64,000 nucleotides of DNA, taken from the NCBI GenBank assembly GCA_965219635.1, contig OZ244783.1:1178001-1242000 (forward strand), in the 5' to 3' direction. The number at the start of each line of letters is the position of its first letter. Position 1 is the first letter of the stretch. This document shows, piece after piece, positions 43,811-52,300 of the stretch. The stretch is from JAPOXR01 sp965219635 (GTDB lineage Bacteria > Pseudomonadota > Alphaproteobacteria > Rhodobacterales > Rhodobacteraceae). The notes under the pieces are model-generated. The model was given only the letters and a program-made list of their open reading frames with translations, was not told where the DNA came from and made no database searches. Made by a program: the position numbers and the translations under genes.

Positions 43811-44629
43811 TCATTTTCGTCCTGTGACGACATCAATGTCTGGCGCATCGGGACGCTTCATTCCGACCACGTGATAGCCTGCATCGACATGAACAACCTC
43901 CCCGGTAATCCCCGAACCGAGATCGGAAAGCAACCCGAGCGCCGCCGACCCAATCTCGTCCTGGTTGACGTTCCGGCCCAGCGGCGAATTCAATTCATTC
44001 CATTTGAGGATATAGCGGAAGTCGCCTATTCCTGACGCCGCGAGCGTCTTTACCGTTCCAGCAGAAATCGCGTTGACGCGTATGTTCTTTGGCCCGAGGT
44101 CGGCTGCCAAGTAGCGGACCGAGGCTTCAAGCGCCGCCTTGGCGACCCCCATAACGTTGTAGTGGGGCATGACTTTTTCGGCGCCATAGTAGGTGAGCGT
44201 CAGCAATGACCCGCCCCTGGACATCAACTTTTCGGCCCGCTGCGCAAGCGCAGTGAACGAATAGACCGAAATATCCAGTGACATTCGAAAGTTGTCCGGG
44301 CTTGTATCGACATAGCGTCCGCGCAATTCATTCTTGTCCGAAAACCCAACCGCATGAACGGCAAAATCGATGGTTCCCCAGTGCTCTTCCAAGGAGGCAA
44401 AGAGGCTATCCAGCGACTCCGGATTCCCGACATCGCACTCAAAAATCAGAGGTTTGCCGATCGAACTTGCCAGCGGTTCGATCCTCTTGCGCAGCACATC
44501 ATTCTGATAGGAGAAAGCCAGTTCAGCTCCTTGCGCAGAACATGCCTTGGCGATTCCCCAAGCGATCGACTTGTCGTTTGCAACACCCATGATCAACCCA
44601 CGTTTGCCATCCATCAAACGCGTTGACAT
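43811..44629 (-). CDS. fabI: Enoyl-ACP reductase FabI
   Basis: A 272-residue short-chain dehydrogenase of the FabI type: GKRGLIMGVANDKSIAWGIA for the NADH site, and a catalytic Tyr-x6-Lys in MPHYNVMGVAKAALEASVRY. It performs the last reduction in each fatty-acid elongation round. It is divergent from pdxH across 95 bp, a common arrangement in the class. Confidence 0.96.
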   Translation of the reverse strand: MSTRLMDGKRGLIMGVANDKSIAWGIAKACSAQGAELAFSYQNDVLRKRIEPLASSIGKPLIFECDVGNPESLDSLFASLEEHWGTIDFAVHAVGFSDKNELRGRYVDTSPDNFRMSLDISVYSFTALAQRAEKLMSRGGSLLTLTYYGAEKVMPHYNVMGVAKAALEASVRYLAADLGPKNIRVNAISAGTVKTLAASGIGDFRYILKWNELNSPLGRNVNQDEIGSAALGLLSDLGSGITGEVVHVDAGYHVVGMKRPDAPDIDVVTGRK

Positions 44630-44724
44630 GCAGACACTCCTTACGCATGAGAATTGAGCTGCCGTTTAGGTCAATCATCGGCGCGCTTCAATAGTCGGTC
44701 GGGCGCACCGGCGGTTCGAAAGGG

Positions 44725-45336
44725 ATGCACTTGGCAAAGAACTCGGAACATCTTGCCGGCAAGGATCCATTTGCGATCATGCGGGAATGGATGGCAGAGG
44801 CAGAGAGCTCGGAATTGAATGATCCATGCGCGGCTGCCTTGGCAACCGTCGACCCCGCTGGCTTGCCAAACGTCCGGATGGTGCTTCTTCGAAGAGTTGA
44901 TTCGGACAGCTTTGTCTTTTTTACGAACTACGGAAGCGCCAAGGCGCAAGAGATTGATCATTCCGGAAAGGCCGCAATCGTGTTGCACTGGAAGACGCTG
45001 CGGCGGCAGGTAAGGGCGCGTGGCACGGTCGTACGTGCTGAAGAGAGTGTATCTGATGAGTATTTTGCCACGCGTTCACTGAAGAGCCGTTATGGAGCCT
45101 GGGCCTCGCGCCAATCCCATCCATTGGAATCCCGGACGCAACTGATGGTGAAGGTTGCCCAGTTGACTCCAAAGCTCGGCCCCAACCCGAAGCGACCGCC
45201 ATTCTGGGGCGGATACAGGCTGCGGCCGCTCGAATTGGAGCTATGGAGCGACGGCGAATTCAGACTGCATGACAGGTTTCAATGGAAAAGAGCATCGCTT
45301 GACGCCGATTGGTCGGTAACCAGGCTGTCGCCATGA
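44725..45336 (+). CDS. pdxH: Pyridoxamine 5'-phosphate oxidase
   Basis: A 203-residue FMN enzyme: AALATVDPAGLPNVRMVLLR, FVFFTNYGSAKAQEI and the C-terminal signature RPPFWGGYRLRPLELELW. It makes pyridoxal phosphate from its amine or alcohol form. With pdxA at 22 kb it completes two steps of the DXP-dependent B6 route. Confidence 0.95.
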   Translation: MHLAKNSEHLAGKDPFAIMREWMAEAESSELNDPCAAALATVDPAGLPNVRMVLLRRVDSDSFVFFTNYGSAKAQEIDHSGKAAIVLHWKTLRRQVRARGTVVRAEESVSDEYFATRSLKSRYGAWASRQSHPLESRTQLMVKVAQLTPKLGPNPKRPPFWGGYRLRPLELELWSDGEFRLHDRFQWKRASLDADWSVTRLSP

Positions 45337-45503
45337 TCGGGTAGTTGCCAATTGCAGCAAAAGACTGACACATGTGCACGTAACCAGCTGCCTGCGTACT
45401 TGGTTCCATGAGTGACGCGTTAGAAGCAGGGCAGTTCCCAAAACTGACCACTTCCTGCCGTTGCAGGCCCACCTCAATTTCCGTAATGCGCATTCGCAAG
45501 GAA

Positions 45504-45630
45504 GCGGATGTAGCTCAGTGGTAGAGCACGGCCTAACCCGCAAGGGGGCAAGAGGTTGGCTATTCGGCCTCTTGGATTCATTGCAGTTCCACGGCCACAG
45601 GCGGGGGTTCAATTCCCCCCATCCGCTCCA
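45504..45630 (+). tRNA. tRNA-Gly (UCC) gene interrupted by ~52 nt in the anticodon loop
   Basis: The ends are a perfect tRNA. Acceptor GCGGATG (45504-45510) pairs over 7 bp with CATCCGC (45620-45626), followed by T and encoded CCA. The D-arm is GCTC/GAGC and the T-arm is GGGGG-TTCAATT-CCCCC. U73, the C2-G71 pair and C35-C36 are glycine identity features. The segment between D- and T-arms is 74 nt instead of 22. CGGCC (45529-45533) pairs with GGCC (45593-45596). Removing 45535-45586 leaves the loop TTTCCAC, with anticodon TCC at 45588-45590. The insert has two hairpins (CCC-GCAA-GGG and CAAGAGG/CCTCTTG). It is far too short for a group I intron. It may be a spliced or processed insert or a pseudogene. 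Confidence 0.7.
45535..45586 (+). other. Insert within the tRNA-Gly anticodon loop
   Basis: 52 nt between the presumed positions 32 and 33, with boundaries uncertain by a base or two. It folds by eye into CCC-GCAA-GGG (45537-45546) and a 7-bp stem CAAGAGG/CCTCTTG (45549-45555 with 45568-45574, 12-nt loop). No flanking direct repeat and no terminal inverted repeats are visible. Confidence 0.6.
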
Positions 45631-46109
45631 GTTCTCCCGGTTTCATTCCTTGGTGTCCGGTCCCGTGGATGACGCGTACGAGGCGTTGGCGGGCACTGCA
45701 GGAGCCTGCCCATAGGGGCAGGAACCAAACTCGCGGCCATGTAACGAGGCCGCCGCGATTGCGTGTCGGGCGGGATTGCTGGTCAGCAACCCCATTGCAC
45801 ACCGAAAGCCGTAGACGGGTCGCAATTGCAGCCACGGGGTAGTGAAGGCAGGAATTGCGCAGGCGGCGATACGGGAATGCGCATGCTTGCGGGGCAATGC
45901 TGGCAGTGACCGGCAGGTTGCTGGACACCTGCCGCCTGTTCACCAATCGATCAGGGTCTTGGTGCTTTTGCTAAGTGATTTTGCGGCAATTCTGCAAATT
46001 TCTTCATTGGTACAAAGGGGTGCGTTTCTCTGGTGGCGGGATTTGCGAACTGTAAGTCATTGAATTGATTGAAGTGGGATTCCGCCCGACCGGTCTCTCG
46101 TGCTAATAT
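45631..46109. other. Unassigned stretch between tRNA-Gly and the insertion sequence
   Basis: About 480 bp with no convincing gene, RNA or repeat. Together with the interrupted tRNA and the insertion sequence it forms the least gene-dense part of the window. Confidence 0.4.
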
Positions 46110-47720
46110 TCGCGACATTTGGCAGATTTTGTCATTTTGTCCGTATCGGGGCACTGTCAGGAAGGTCTGGCAGAGTGCTCCGACGATCCTGAACGCGGCA
46201 CACCCAATTGCTGCCCACAGAATGGAGCACTCCAATGAAAAGCCTATCAATTCCGTTTCCAAGTTCCAATGATGTTTCCGAAGATGAGGCCGCAAGAGTG
46301 TTGGAAGAAGTTGTCGGCGAGGGGGCCGGCATGATCAAGAAGGCATTTGCCGCTGCGGGATTGACGAAGAAACTGGCGGGCCTGATCCGTCTTCACCCGT
46401 CAGCACCGGAGTGGGGACTGCATGAGATGCTGCGTAGGGCCGGCTGTGACCAGTTGCAGGATGTCTACGAAGAGCTTGACGACTTCGGTGAACAGATCAT
46501 CGAAGACAAGAAGTCATTTCACTGTAAGCAACCGACAGTGGGCAAGGCGATGTCGCTGTTCGGTGAAGTCACCTATCGCCGCTGTCGTTACCGGCCATCC
46601 GGCAAGGGGGATGCGGTGGTTCCACTGGAGCGGCTGATTGGCCTGTGCGAGGGCGGCATGACCCCTTTGGCGGCGAAGCTATCGACGTATCTGCTCTGCA
46701 AATTGACGGCGGAAGAAGCCGTCGAGGCATGGAACCGGCTTGTCGGCGAGAACCCATCGGCCAGCAGCATCAGCCGGCTGTCGCAGGAGGCGGACAAGCG
46801 TTGGCATGATATGGAAATCAAGGCCCTGGATGAAGAACGCCGACGGGAGGCGCTTCCCGAGGGCACGGCGACGATCATGGTGGCACTGGATGGGGTCATG
46901 CTTCGCATGCATAAGGAACAGCAAGGCTCCGAGACCCGTGAAGCCGGCTGGCGCGAGGCCTCTTGCGGGGTCGTTGCCTTCCTGGACAAGGATGGCAACA
47001 CACTTGGAAGCCGGAAATTCGGTCGGATGCCTGAGGCCGGCAAGACGCATCTCAAGCGGCTTCTGGCTCAGGAGGTTGCCTATTGGATGGGACAAGGCGG
47101 CAAAGACTTGCGTCTGCTTGCCATCGCCGACGGGGCACCAGACAATTGGACGTTTCTTGACCATCTGATGCCGGATGAGGAAATCCTGGATATTTTTCAT
47201 GCGATTGCGCATTTGAAGGATGTCGCCGACGCCGCATATGGCAGCGGCAGTGATCAGGCCATGAAATGGTTCTTGAAGTACCGGCACATTCTTCGCCATG
47301 AGGCCGATGGTGCCGCCCAAGTCATCAACGCCATCCGTTATCTTGTCTACCGCGACAACGACAAGGGTCAGGACGTTCTGGAACGGGAGTTGGAATTCTT
47401 CCGCAACAACCGCTGTCGCATGGGTTACCTGAAAGCCAGGGAAGACGGCTACGTGATCGGTTCCGGTGCCGTAGAATCCACCTGCAAGAACCTGGTGCAG
47501 CAACGGATGAAGCGCAGCGGACAACGTTGGAGCCGGCCCGGAGGACAGGCCGTGCTGACATTCCGAGCCCTCCACCAGTCAGGTCGTTTCGATGCCGCAT
47601 GGGAGAGAGTTGCGCAAACCTGGCAGGCCACCTACCCGTCAAATTCTGCCAATGACAATCGGGAACTGGCCATGGCTGCGTGATTCGGAATGCCGGGAAA
47701 GACAGAGCCAAAATCACGCC
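46110..47720 (+). mobile_element. ISKra4-family insertion sequence (ends approximate)
   Basis: A single-gene element around the transposase. Imperfect inverted sequences suggest the ends: CGCGACATTTGGC near 46111-46123 on the left, and on the right (complement of 47706-47720) GGCGTGATTTTGGC. The match is gapped, so the ends carry an uncertainty of tens of bases. No target-site duplication could be identified. Confidence 0.55.
46235..47683 (+). CDS. ISKra4-family transposase
   Basis: 482 residues from ATG 46235, preceded by GGAG. Family landmarks: GLHEMLRRAGCDQLQDVYEE, MVALDGVMLRMHKEQQGSE (first Asp), LLAIADGAPDNWTFLDHL (second Asp), ILDIFHAIAHLKDVADAAYG and the C-terminal YVIGSGAVESTCKNLVQQRM (Glu). 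The frame is intact, so the element may be active. The protein ends SANDNRELAMAA, which resembles this genome's own tmRNA tag (AANDNRAPVALAA) in both the SspB-binding start and the ClpX-binding Ala-Ala end. Confidence 0.9.
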   Translation: MKSLSIPFPSSNDVSEDEAARVLEEVVGEGAGMIKKAFAAAGLTKKLAGLIRLHPSAPEWGLHEMLRRAGCDQLQDVYEELDDFGEQIIEDKKSFHCKQPTVGKAMSLFGEVTYRRCRYRPSGKGDAVVPLERLIGLCEGGMTPLAAKLSTYLLCKLTAEEAVEAWNRLVGENPSASSISRLSQEADKRWHDMEIKALDEERRREALPEGTATIMVALDGVMLRMHKEQQGSETREAGWREASCGVVAFLDKDGNTLGSRKFGRMPEAGKTHLKRLLAQEVAYWMGQGGKDLRLLAIADGAPDNWTFLDHLMPDEEILDIFHAIAHLKDVADAAYGSGSDQAMKWFLKYRHILRHEADGAAQVINAIRYLVYRDNDKGQDVLERELEFFRNNRCRMGYLKAREDGYVIGSGAVESTCKNLVQQRMKRSGQRWSRPGGQAVLTFRALHQSGRFDAAWERVAQTWQATYPSNSANDNRELAMAA

Positions 47721-47783
47721 ATACGAGATTCACTCCCGTACAAAGACTTCAGGTTGCTTTTTTGACAAGTTAGGTGCAAAGTC

Positions 47784-48377
47784 TTGTCGGGGACAGGATG
47801 CGGCCAGGATTTTCGCCGCGAGGAGGAAGACGACATTCAGAATACTTACCGCGGCCGTGTAAAGTGGTTCAACGCGACCAAGGGGTTCGGCTTCGTTGTT
47901 ACTGAAGAGCCGGGTCCAGACATACTTGTCCACATCAATGTACTTCGGAACTTCGGCAGGAGTTCGGTTGCCGAGGGCTCCATTGTCGAACTCGTGGCGC
48001 AGTCTGCGCGCCGTGGCCTCCAGGCAACCGAGATCCTGCACATCGAAGGCCCACCTGATGGAGGGGAGCCCGAAGATGAGCCTGAGATGTATCAGGACTC
48101 GCTTTCGGACGTTGAGGACCTGGTGCCTGCGCGCGTGAAGTGGTTTGACAGGCAACGCGGGTTCGGGTTCGTCAATGTTTTTGGCCATCCGGAGGATGTC
48201 TTTGTTCATATGGAAGTTGTACGGGGTAGCGGATTTGCGGATTTGCAGGCCGGCGAGGCAATTGCAGTTCAAGTTACGCAGAGAGCGCGCGGAAAGCTGG
48301 TTTCGGCAGTTCGGCCTTGGGATGCGGGCGATGATGATGAGCCCGAGGATTCCCCGCCGCCTGTCTCGGATTACTAG
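47784..48377 (+). CDS. Double cold-shock-domain protein
   Basis: Up to 197 residues with two CSD repeats: YRGRVKWFNATKGFGFVVTE in the first and PARVKWFDRQRGFGFVNVFG in the second. Each has the RNP1-like KGFGFV/RGFGFV and RNP2-like DILVH/DVFVH motifs, with an acidic linker between. It binds single-stranded nucleic acid. The start is unclear. TTG 47784 has no good ribosome site. An ATT at about 47835 (ATT CAG AAT ACT TAC) has a strong GAGGAGGAA just upstream and gives an N-terminus like relatives. The insertion sequence ends ~60-110 bp upstream and may have removed the native 5' region. Confidence 0.85.
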   Translation: MSGTGCGQDFRREEEDDIQNTYRGRVKWFNATKGFGFVVTEEPGPDILVHINVLRNFGRSSVAEGSIVELVAQSARRGLQATEILHIEGPPDGGEPEDEPEMYQDSLSDVEDLVPARVKWFDRQRGFGFVNVFGHPEDVFVHMEVVRGSGFADLQAGEAIAVQVTQRARGKLVSAVRPWDAGDDDEPEDSPPPVSDY

Positions 48378-48396
48378 ACGGTCATTCCAGAGTCCG

Positions 48397-48888
48397 GTGC
48401 CGGACTTCCTTCGAACCATTGTGACTACAGCCCTGGGGTTGCTCGTCCTTTCGGCATCCTCTGTACAAGCAGAATGCCGCAACGATATGGTCCAACTCAG
48501 GGGAAGCTGGGGTACAGCTGAGTTCTCGGTCGAAATTGCGGACACGCCAGCAACCCGCGCCCGGGGTTTGCAGGGACGGGACAGTCTGGGCGGCATGAAC
48601 GGCATGCTCTTCATCTTCGAGAGGCCGGGCACTGTGAGCTTCTGGATGAAAGACACTCGGATTCCTCTCGATATGCTGTTTATCTCGGAAAGCGGGGTCG
48701 TCTCCAAAATCCATCACAATGCGACCCCATATGATCTGACAGCGATCCCTGGCGGCTCAGGTATCAGCGCCGTACTCGAAATAAACGGCGGCCTCAGCGG
48801 TCAGTTTGGTCTGAATCCGGGAACTGAGGTGCGACATCCGCAGCTTGAACAGACAATCGCTGCATGGCCTTGCAATCCAGAAGGCTGA
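48397..48888 (+). CDS. DUF192 exported protein
   Basis: 163 residues from GTG 48397. A signal peptide (MPDFLRTIVTTALGLLVLSA...VQA) is followed by the DUF192 domain: FSVEIADTPATRARGLQGRD, GMLFIFERPGTVSFWMKDTR and IPLDMLFISESGVV. The family is widespread and has no settled function. It follows the cold-shock gene by 19 bp and probably shares its transcript. Confidence 0.85.
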   Translation: MPDFLRTIVTTALGLLVLSASSVQAECRNDMVQLRGSWGTAEFSVEIADTPATRARGLQGRDSLGGMNGMLFIFERPGTVSFWMKDTRIPLDMLFISESGVVSKIHHNATPYDLTAIPGGSGISAVLEINGGLSGQFGLNPGTEVRHPQLEQTIAAWPCNPEG

Positions 48889-48930
48889 GGCTTCAATTCG
48901 GCGCGGATTACGCGTAGTGGCATTGCCGAG

Positions 48931-49007
48931 CGGGGCGTAGCGCAGCCTGGCAGCGCGGCGGTTTTGGGAACCGCAGGTCGTTGGTTCGAATCCAATCGCC
49001 CCGACCA
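48931..49007 (+). tRNA. tRNA-Pro (TGG)
   Basis: 77 nt with encoded CCA. Acceptor CGGGGCG pairs with CGCCCCG. Anticodon stem GCGGT/ACCGC, loop TTTGGGA with TGG at 48965-48967. The T-arm loop TTCGAAT is canonical. Confidence 0.96.
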
Positions 49008-49249
49008 CCATTTTCAGGTCCGGCAAGAACCGAAAGTGGTGCATGCTCTTCTCGCAAAATTCTGCTCCAGGTGCTGGCGCATCAGCCACTTTGAAGGGTC
49101 CCGCATGGCCGATATCTGAAGCTGCATTGACCATTGCTTGCTGCGCCAATTCGTGAGACCGTCACCCGGCGCTATTGTACAGCCATGAACTTTCGCCTTG
49201 ACAATTCACGGCAAACATTTGCAACATGTGCGCTTGTTGCCCGAAATTG

Positions 49250-49263
49250 TCACAAAATCTTGT
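49250..49263 (+). promoter_or_regulatory. Possible NrdR box upstream of nrdJ
   Basis: TCACAAAATCTTGT matches 12 of 14 positions of the NrdR consensus ACACWATATMTTGT as I recall it, 45 bp before the nrdJ start. NrdR boxes normally occur as pairs; a second good box at the expected spacing is not evident. A TTGACA hexamer lies at 49198-49203 without a clear -10. The 301-bp gap from tRNA-Pro to nrdJ holds nothing else recognised, and no cobalamin riboswitch signature was seen. Confidence 0.4.
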
Positions 49264-49308
49264 ATCAATGGGCATGGAACAACTCGCAATCATAGAAGGG
49301 AAAAAACC

Positions 49309-52300
49309 GTGAAGTTTGGCAGAGTCTTCACTCAACATTCTCAATGCCCCTATGAGGGGATCCCCTTTCGCACGACGAAGTCGGAGATACGCAACACTGA
49401 CGGCTCGTTCGCGTTCCGGCTTGAAGGAATTGAGGTTCCGGAAACCTGGAGTCAGGTCGCGTCCGACATTCTGGCCCAGAAGTATTTCCGGAAGGCAGGT
49501 GTGCCAAGCCACCTGAAACGGGTCCGTGAAGCTGGTGTTCCTGAGTTCCTGTGGCGCTCGGAAGCCGACGAATCAAGACTAGCCGAACTTCCGGAGGACG
49601 AGCAGTATGGGTCCGAGACTTCCGCCAAGCAGGTATTTGACCGGTTGGCAGGAACTTGGGCCTATTGGGGCTGGAAGGGCGGCTATTTTTCCAGCGAGGA
49701 TGACGCCAGAAACTACTTCGATGAAGTTCGTTACATGCTGGCGACCCAGAAGGCGTCGCCGAATTCCCCCCAGTGGTTCAATACTGGGCTTCATTGGGCA
49801 TACGGGATCAAGGGCGCTGAGCAGGGTCACTACTATGTCGACGGCAAGAGTGGCAAACTGAAGCGGTCCAGCAGTTCGTATGAGCGGCCGCAACCGCATG
49901 CCTGCTTCATCCAGTCAATCGAAGACGACCTGGTCAATGATGGTGGCATCATGGACCTTTGGCTGCGCGAGGCCCGGTTGTTCAAGTTCGGCTCTGGCAC
50001 CGGCACCAACTTCTCAAAACTGCGCGGCATGAACGAACCGCTGGCAAGCGGTGGCAGATCCAGCGGCCTCATGAGCTTCCTCAAGATCGGCGACAGGGCA
50101 GCCGGGGCAATCAAGTCGGGCGGCACGACCAGGCGAGCTGCCAAGATGGTCATTTGCGACATGGACCATCCGGACATTGAAGAGTTCATCAATTGGAAGG
50201 TACGGGAAGAGCAAAAGGTTGCGTCCATGGTTGCCGGGTCCCAGGCAATCAAGAGGGCGCTCGACGAACTCTTCAAGGCAATCGAGAGTTGGGATGGCCG
50301 GCTGGCAAACGCCTGCGACCCCAAGACCAATCCGAAGCTCAGAAGTTCCATTCTAAAAGCTCGAAAGGCGATGGTGCCCGAGTCCTATATCAACCGGGTT
50401 TTGCAGTTTGCCCGTCAGGGATTCACCGGAATCGATTTCGCCACCTATGATACTGACTGGCAAAGCGAAGCCTACGCAACCGTTGCAGGACAAAATTCCA
50501 ACAACTCCGTCCGGGTGACAGATACATTCATGCGGGCCGTGGAGCAGGACGAAGACTGGGATCTTGTTCGCAGGACCGATGGCGGGATTGCGCAATCTGT
50601 GAGCGCGCGAACGCTTTGGAACGATATCTGCCATGCGGCTTGGGCCTGCGCAGACCCCGGTGTGCAGTATCACGACACGATCAATTCGTGGCACACCTGT
50701 CCAGAAGACGGCGACATCCGGGCATCCAACCCATGTTCCGAGTACATGTTTCTGGACGACACCGCCTGCAATCTCGCGTCCATTAACCTGCTCAACTTCT
50801 ACAGTGACGGCCACTTCAACATCGAAGAATACTGTCATGCCATCCGGCTGCTGACCGTTACCTTGGAAATCTCGGTGTTGATGGCCCAGTTTCCGTCAAA
50901 GCGGATTGCCGAACTCTCATACAAGTTCCGAACGCTCGGTCTCGGATACGCGAATATCGGCGGTTTGCTCATGAACATGGGCCTTGGTTACGATTCCGAC
51001 GAGGGCAGGGCGACATGCGCGGCGTTGACAGCAATTCTATGCGGAGAAGCCTATGCGGTGTCCGCAGAAATGGCCGGAGAACTTGGCCCGTTTCCCGGGT
51101 ATGAAACCAACACCGCTCACATGTTGCGTGTCATTCGCAATCACAGGAGAGCAGCTTACGGCGAGTCCGGGGGCTATGAGGAATTGTCCACTCCACCAGT
51201 TCCCCTGGATTCAGACTCTTGTCCAGATGAAGAATTGACCTTGATCGCACGGCAATCCTGGGACCGGGCACTCAAGCTCGGGGAAAGCCACGGTTTCCGC
51301 AACGCCCAGACCACGGTGATCGCTCCGACTGGAACAATCGGGCTTGCCATGGATTGTGACACGACAGGCATAGAACCGGATTTTGCCCTGGTGAAATTCA
51401 AGAGCCTTGCCGGTGGCGGTCAATTCAAGATCATCAACCGGTCGGTTCCCAACGCGCTCCGTGTGCTGGGTTATTCGGAACAGCAGATTGACGACATCAT
51501 ACTGCATGCGTGCGGGCATGGCTCGCTCAAGAGCGCGCCTCATATCAACCATGAGTCGCTGAAAGAGCTTGGCCTCGGCGAGGAAGAGTTGCGTCTGCTG
51601 GAAGATGGCGCCCGGTCGGCCTTTGATATCTCCTTCCTGATCAACCCGGGCAGAATTGGACCGGAGGTTTGCAAGGCTCAGTTCGGGCTGTCTGATGCAG
51701 AGCTTCAGGATCCTGCCTTCAACTTGTTGAAACATCTTGGTTTTTCTGACGAGCAGATCGAAGATGCCAACGAGCATGTGTGTGGCTCGATGATGCTGGA
51801 AGATGCCCCTCACATCAAGGCGGAGCATTTGCCCGTATTCGACTGCGCCAATACATGCGGGAGGCATGGAGTTCGTAGCCTCAGCGTGCAGAGCCACATT
51901 TCAATGATGGCGGCTGCCCAGAGTTTCATTTCAGGGGCCATTTCCAAGACCGTCAACATGCTTCCCACCGCCACAGTCGACGAATGCAAGCAGGCCTACG
52001 GGTCGGCGTGGAAGCTCGGTGTGAAGGCGATCGCCCTTTACAGGGATGGTTCGAAACTGAGCCAGCCGCTTGCAGCTTCGTTGCTCGACGACTCAGGCGA
52101 TATGGATGATGAAGCTGAAGAACCCAGGTCGCGGCACGACCAGATCATGGCCTTTGCCGAGCAGGGTGCCAAGCGCCTGCTGCAGCAAGGCGGCCGCTCC
52201 CGCCTGCCGGACAGGCGGAAGGGTTACACCCAGAAGGCTAATATCGGTGGTCACAAGGTCTATCTCAGGACCGGCGAATACAGCGACGGCTCCCTTGGCG

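Noticed and set aside
45535..45586. A group I intron in tRNA-Gly
   Set aside because: 52 nt is far too short for the P3-P9 core, and no conserved core elements are visible.
45504..45630. A selenocysteine or long-variable-arm tRNA reading of the interrupted tRNA
   Set aside because: Acceptor stem is 7 bp, the D-arm is ordinary, and the extra length falls between the D-arm and a GGCC/GGCC anticodon stem rather than after a closed anticodon arm; no alternative anticodon stem pairs well at the canonical position.
49008..49308. A cobalamin riboswitch upstream of nrdJ
   Set aside because: No B12-box-like sequence or matching fold was seen, and the gap is short; a class II reductase gene is more often under NrdR control.
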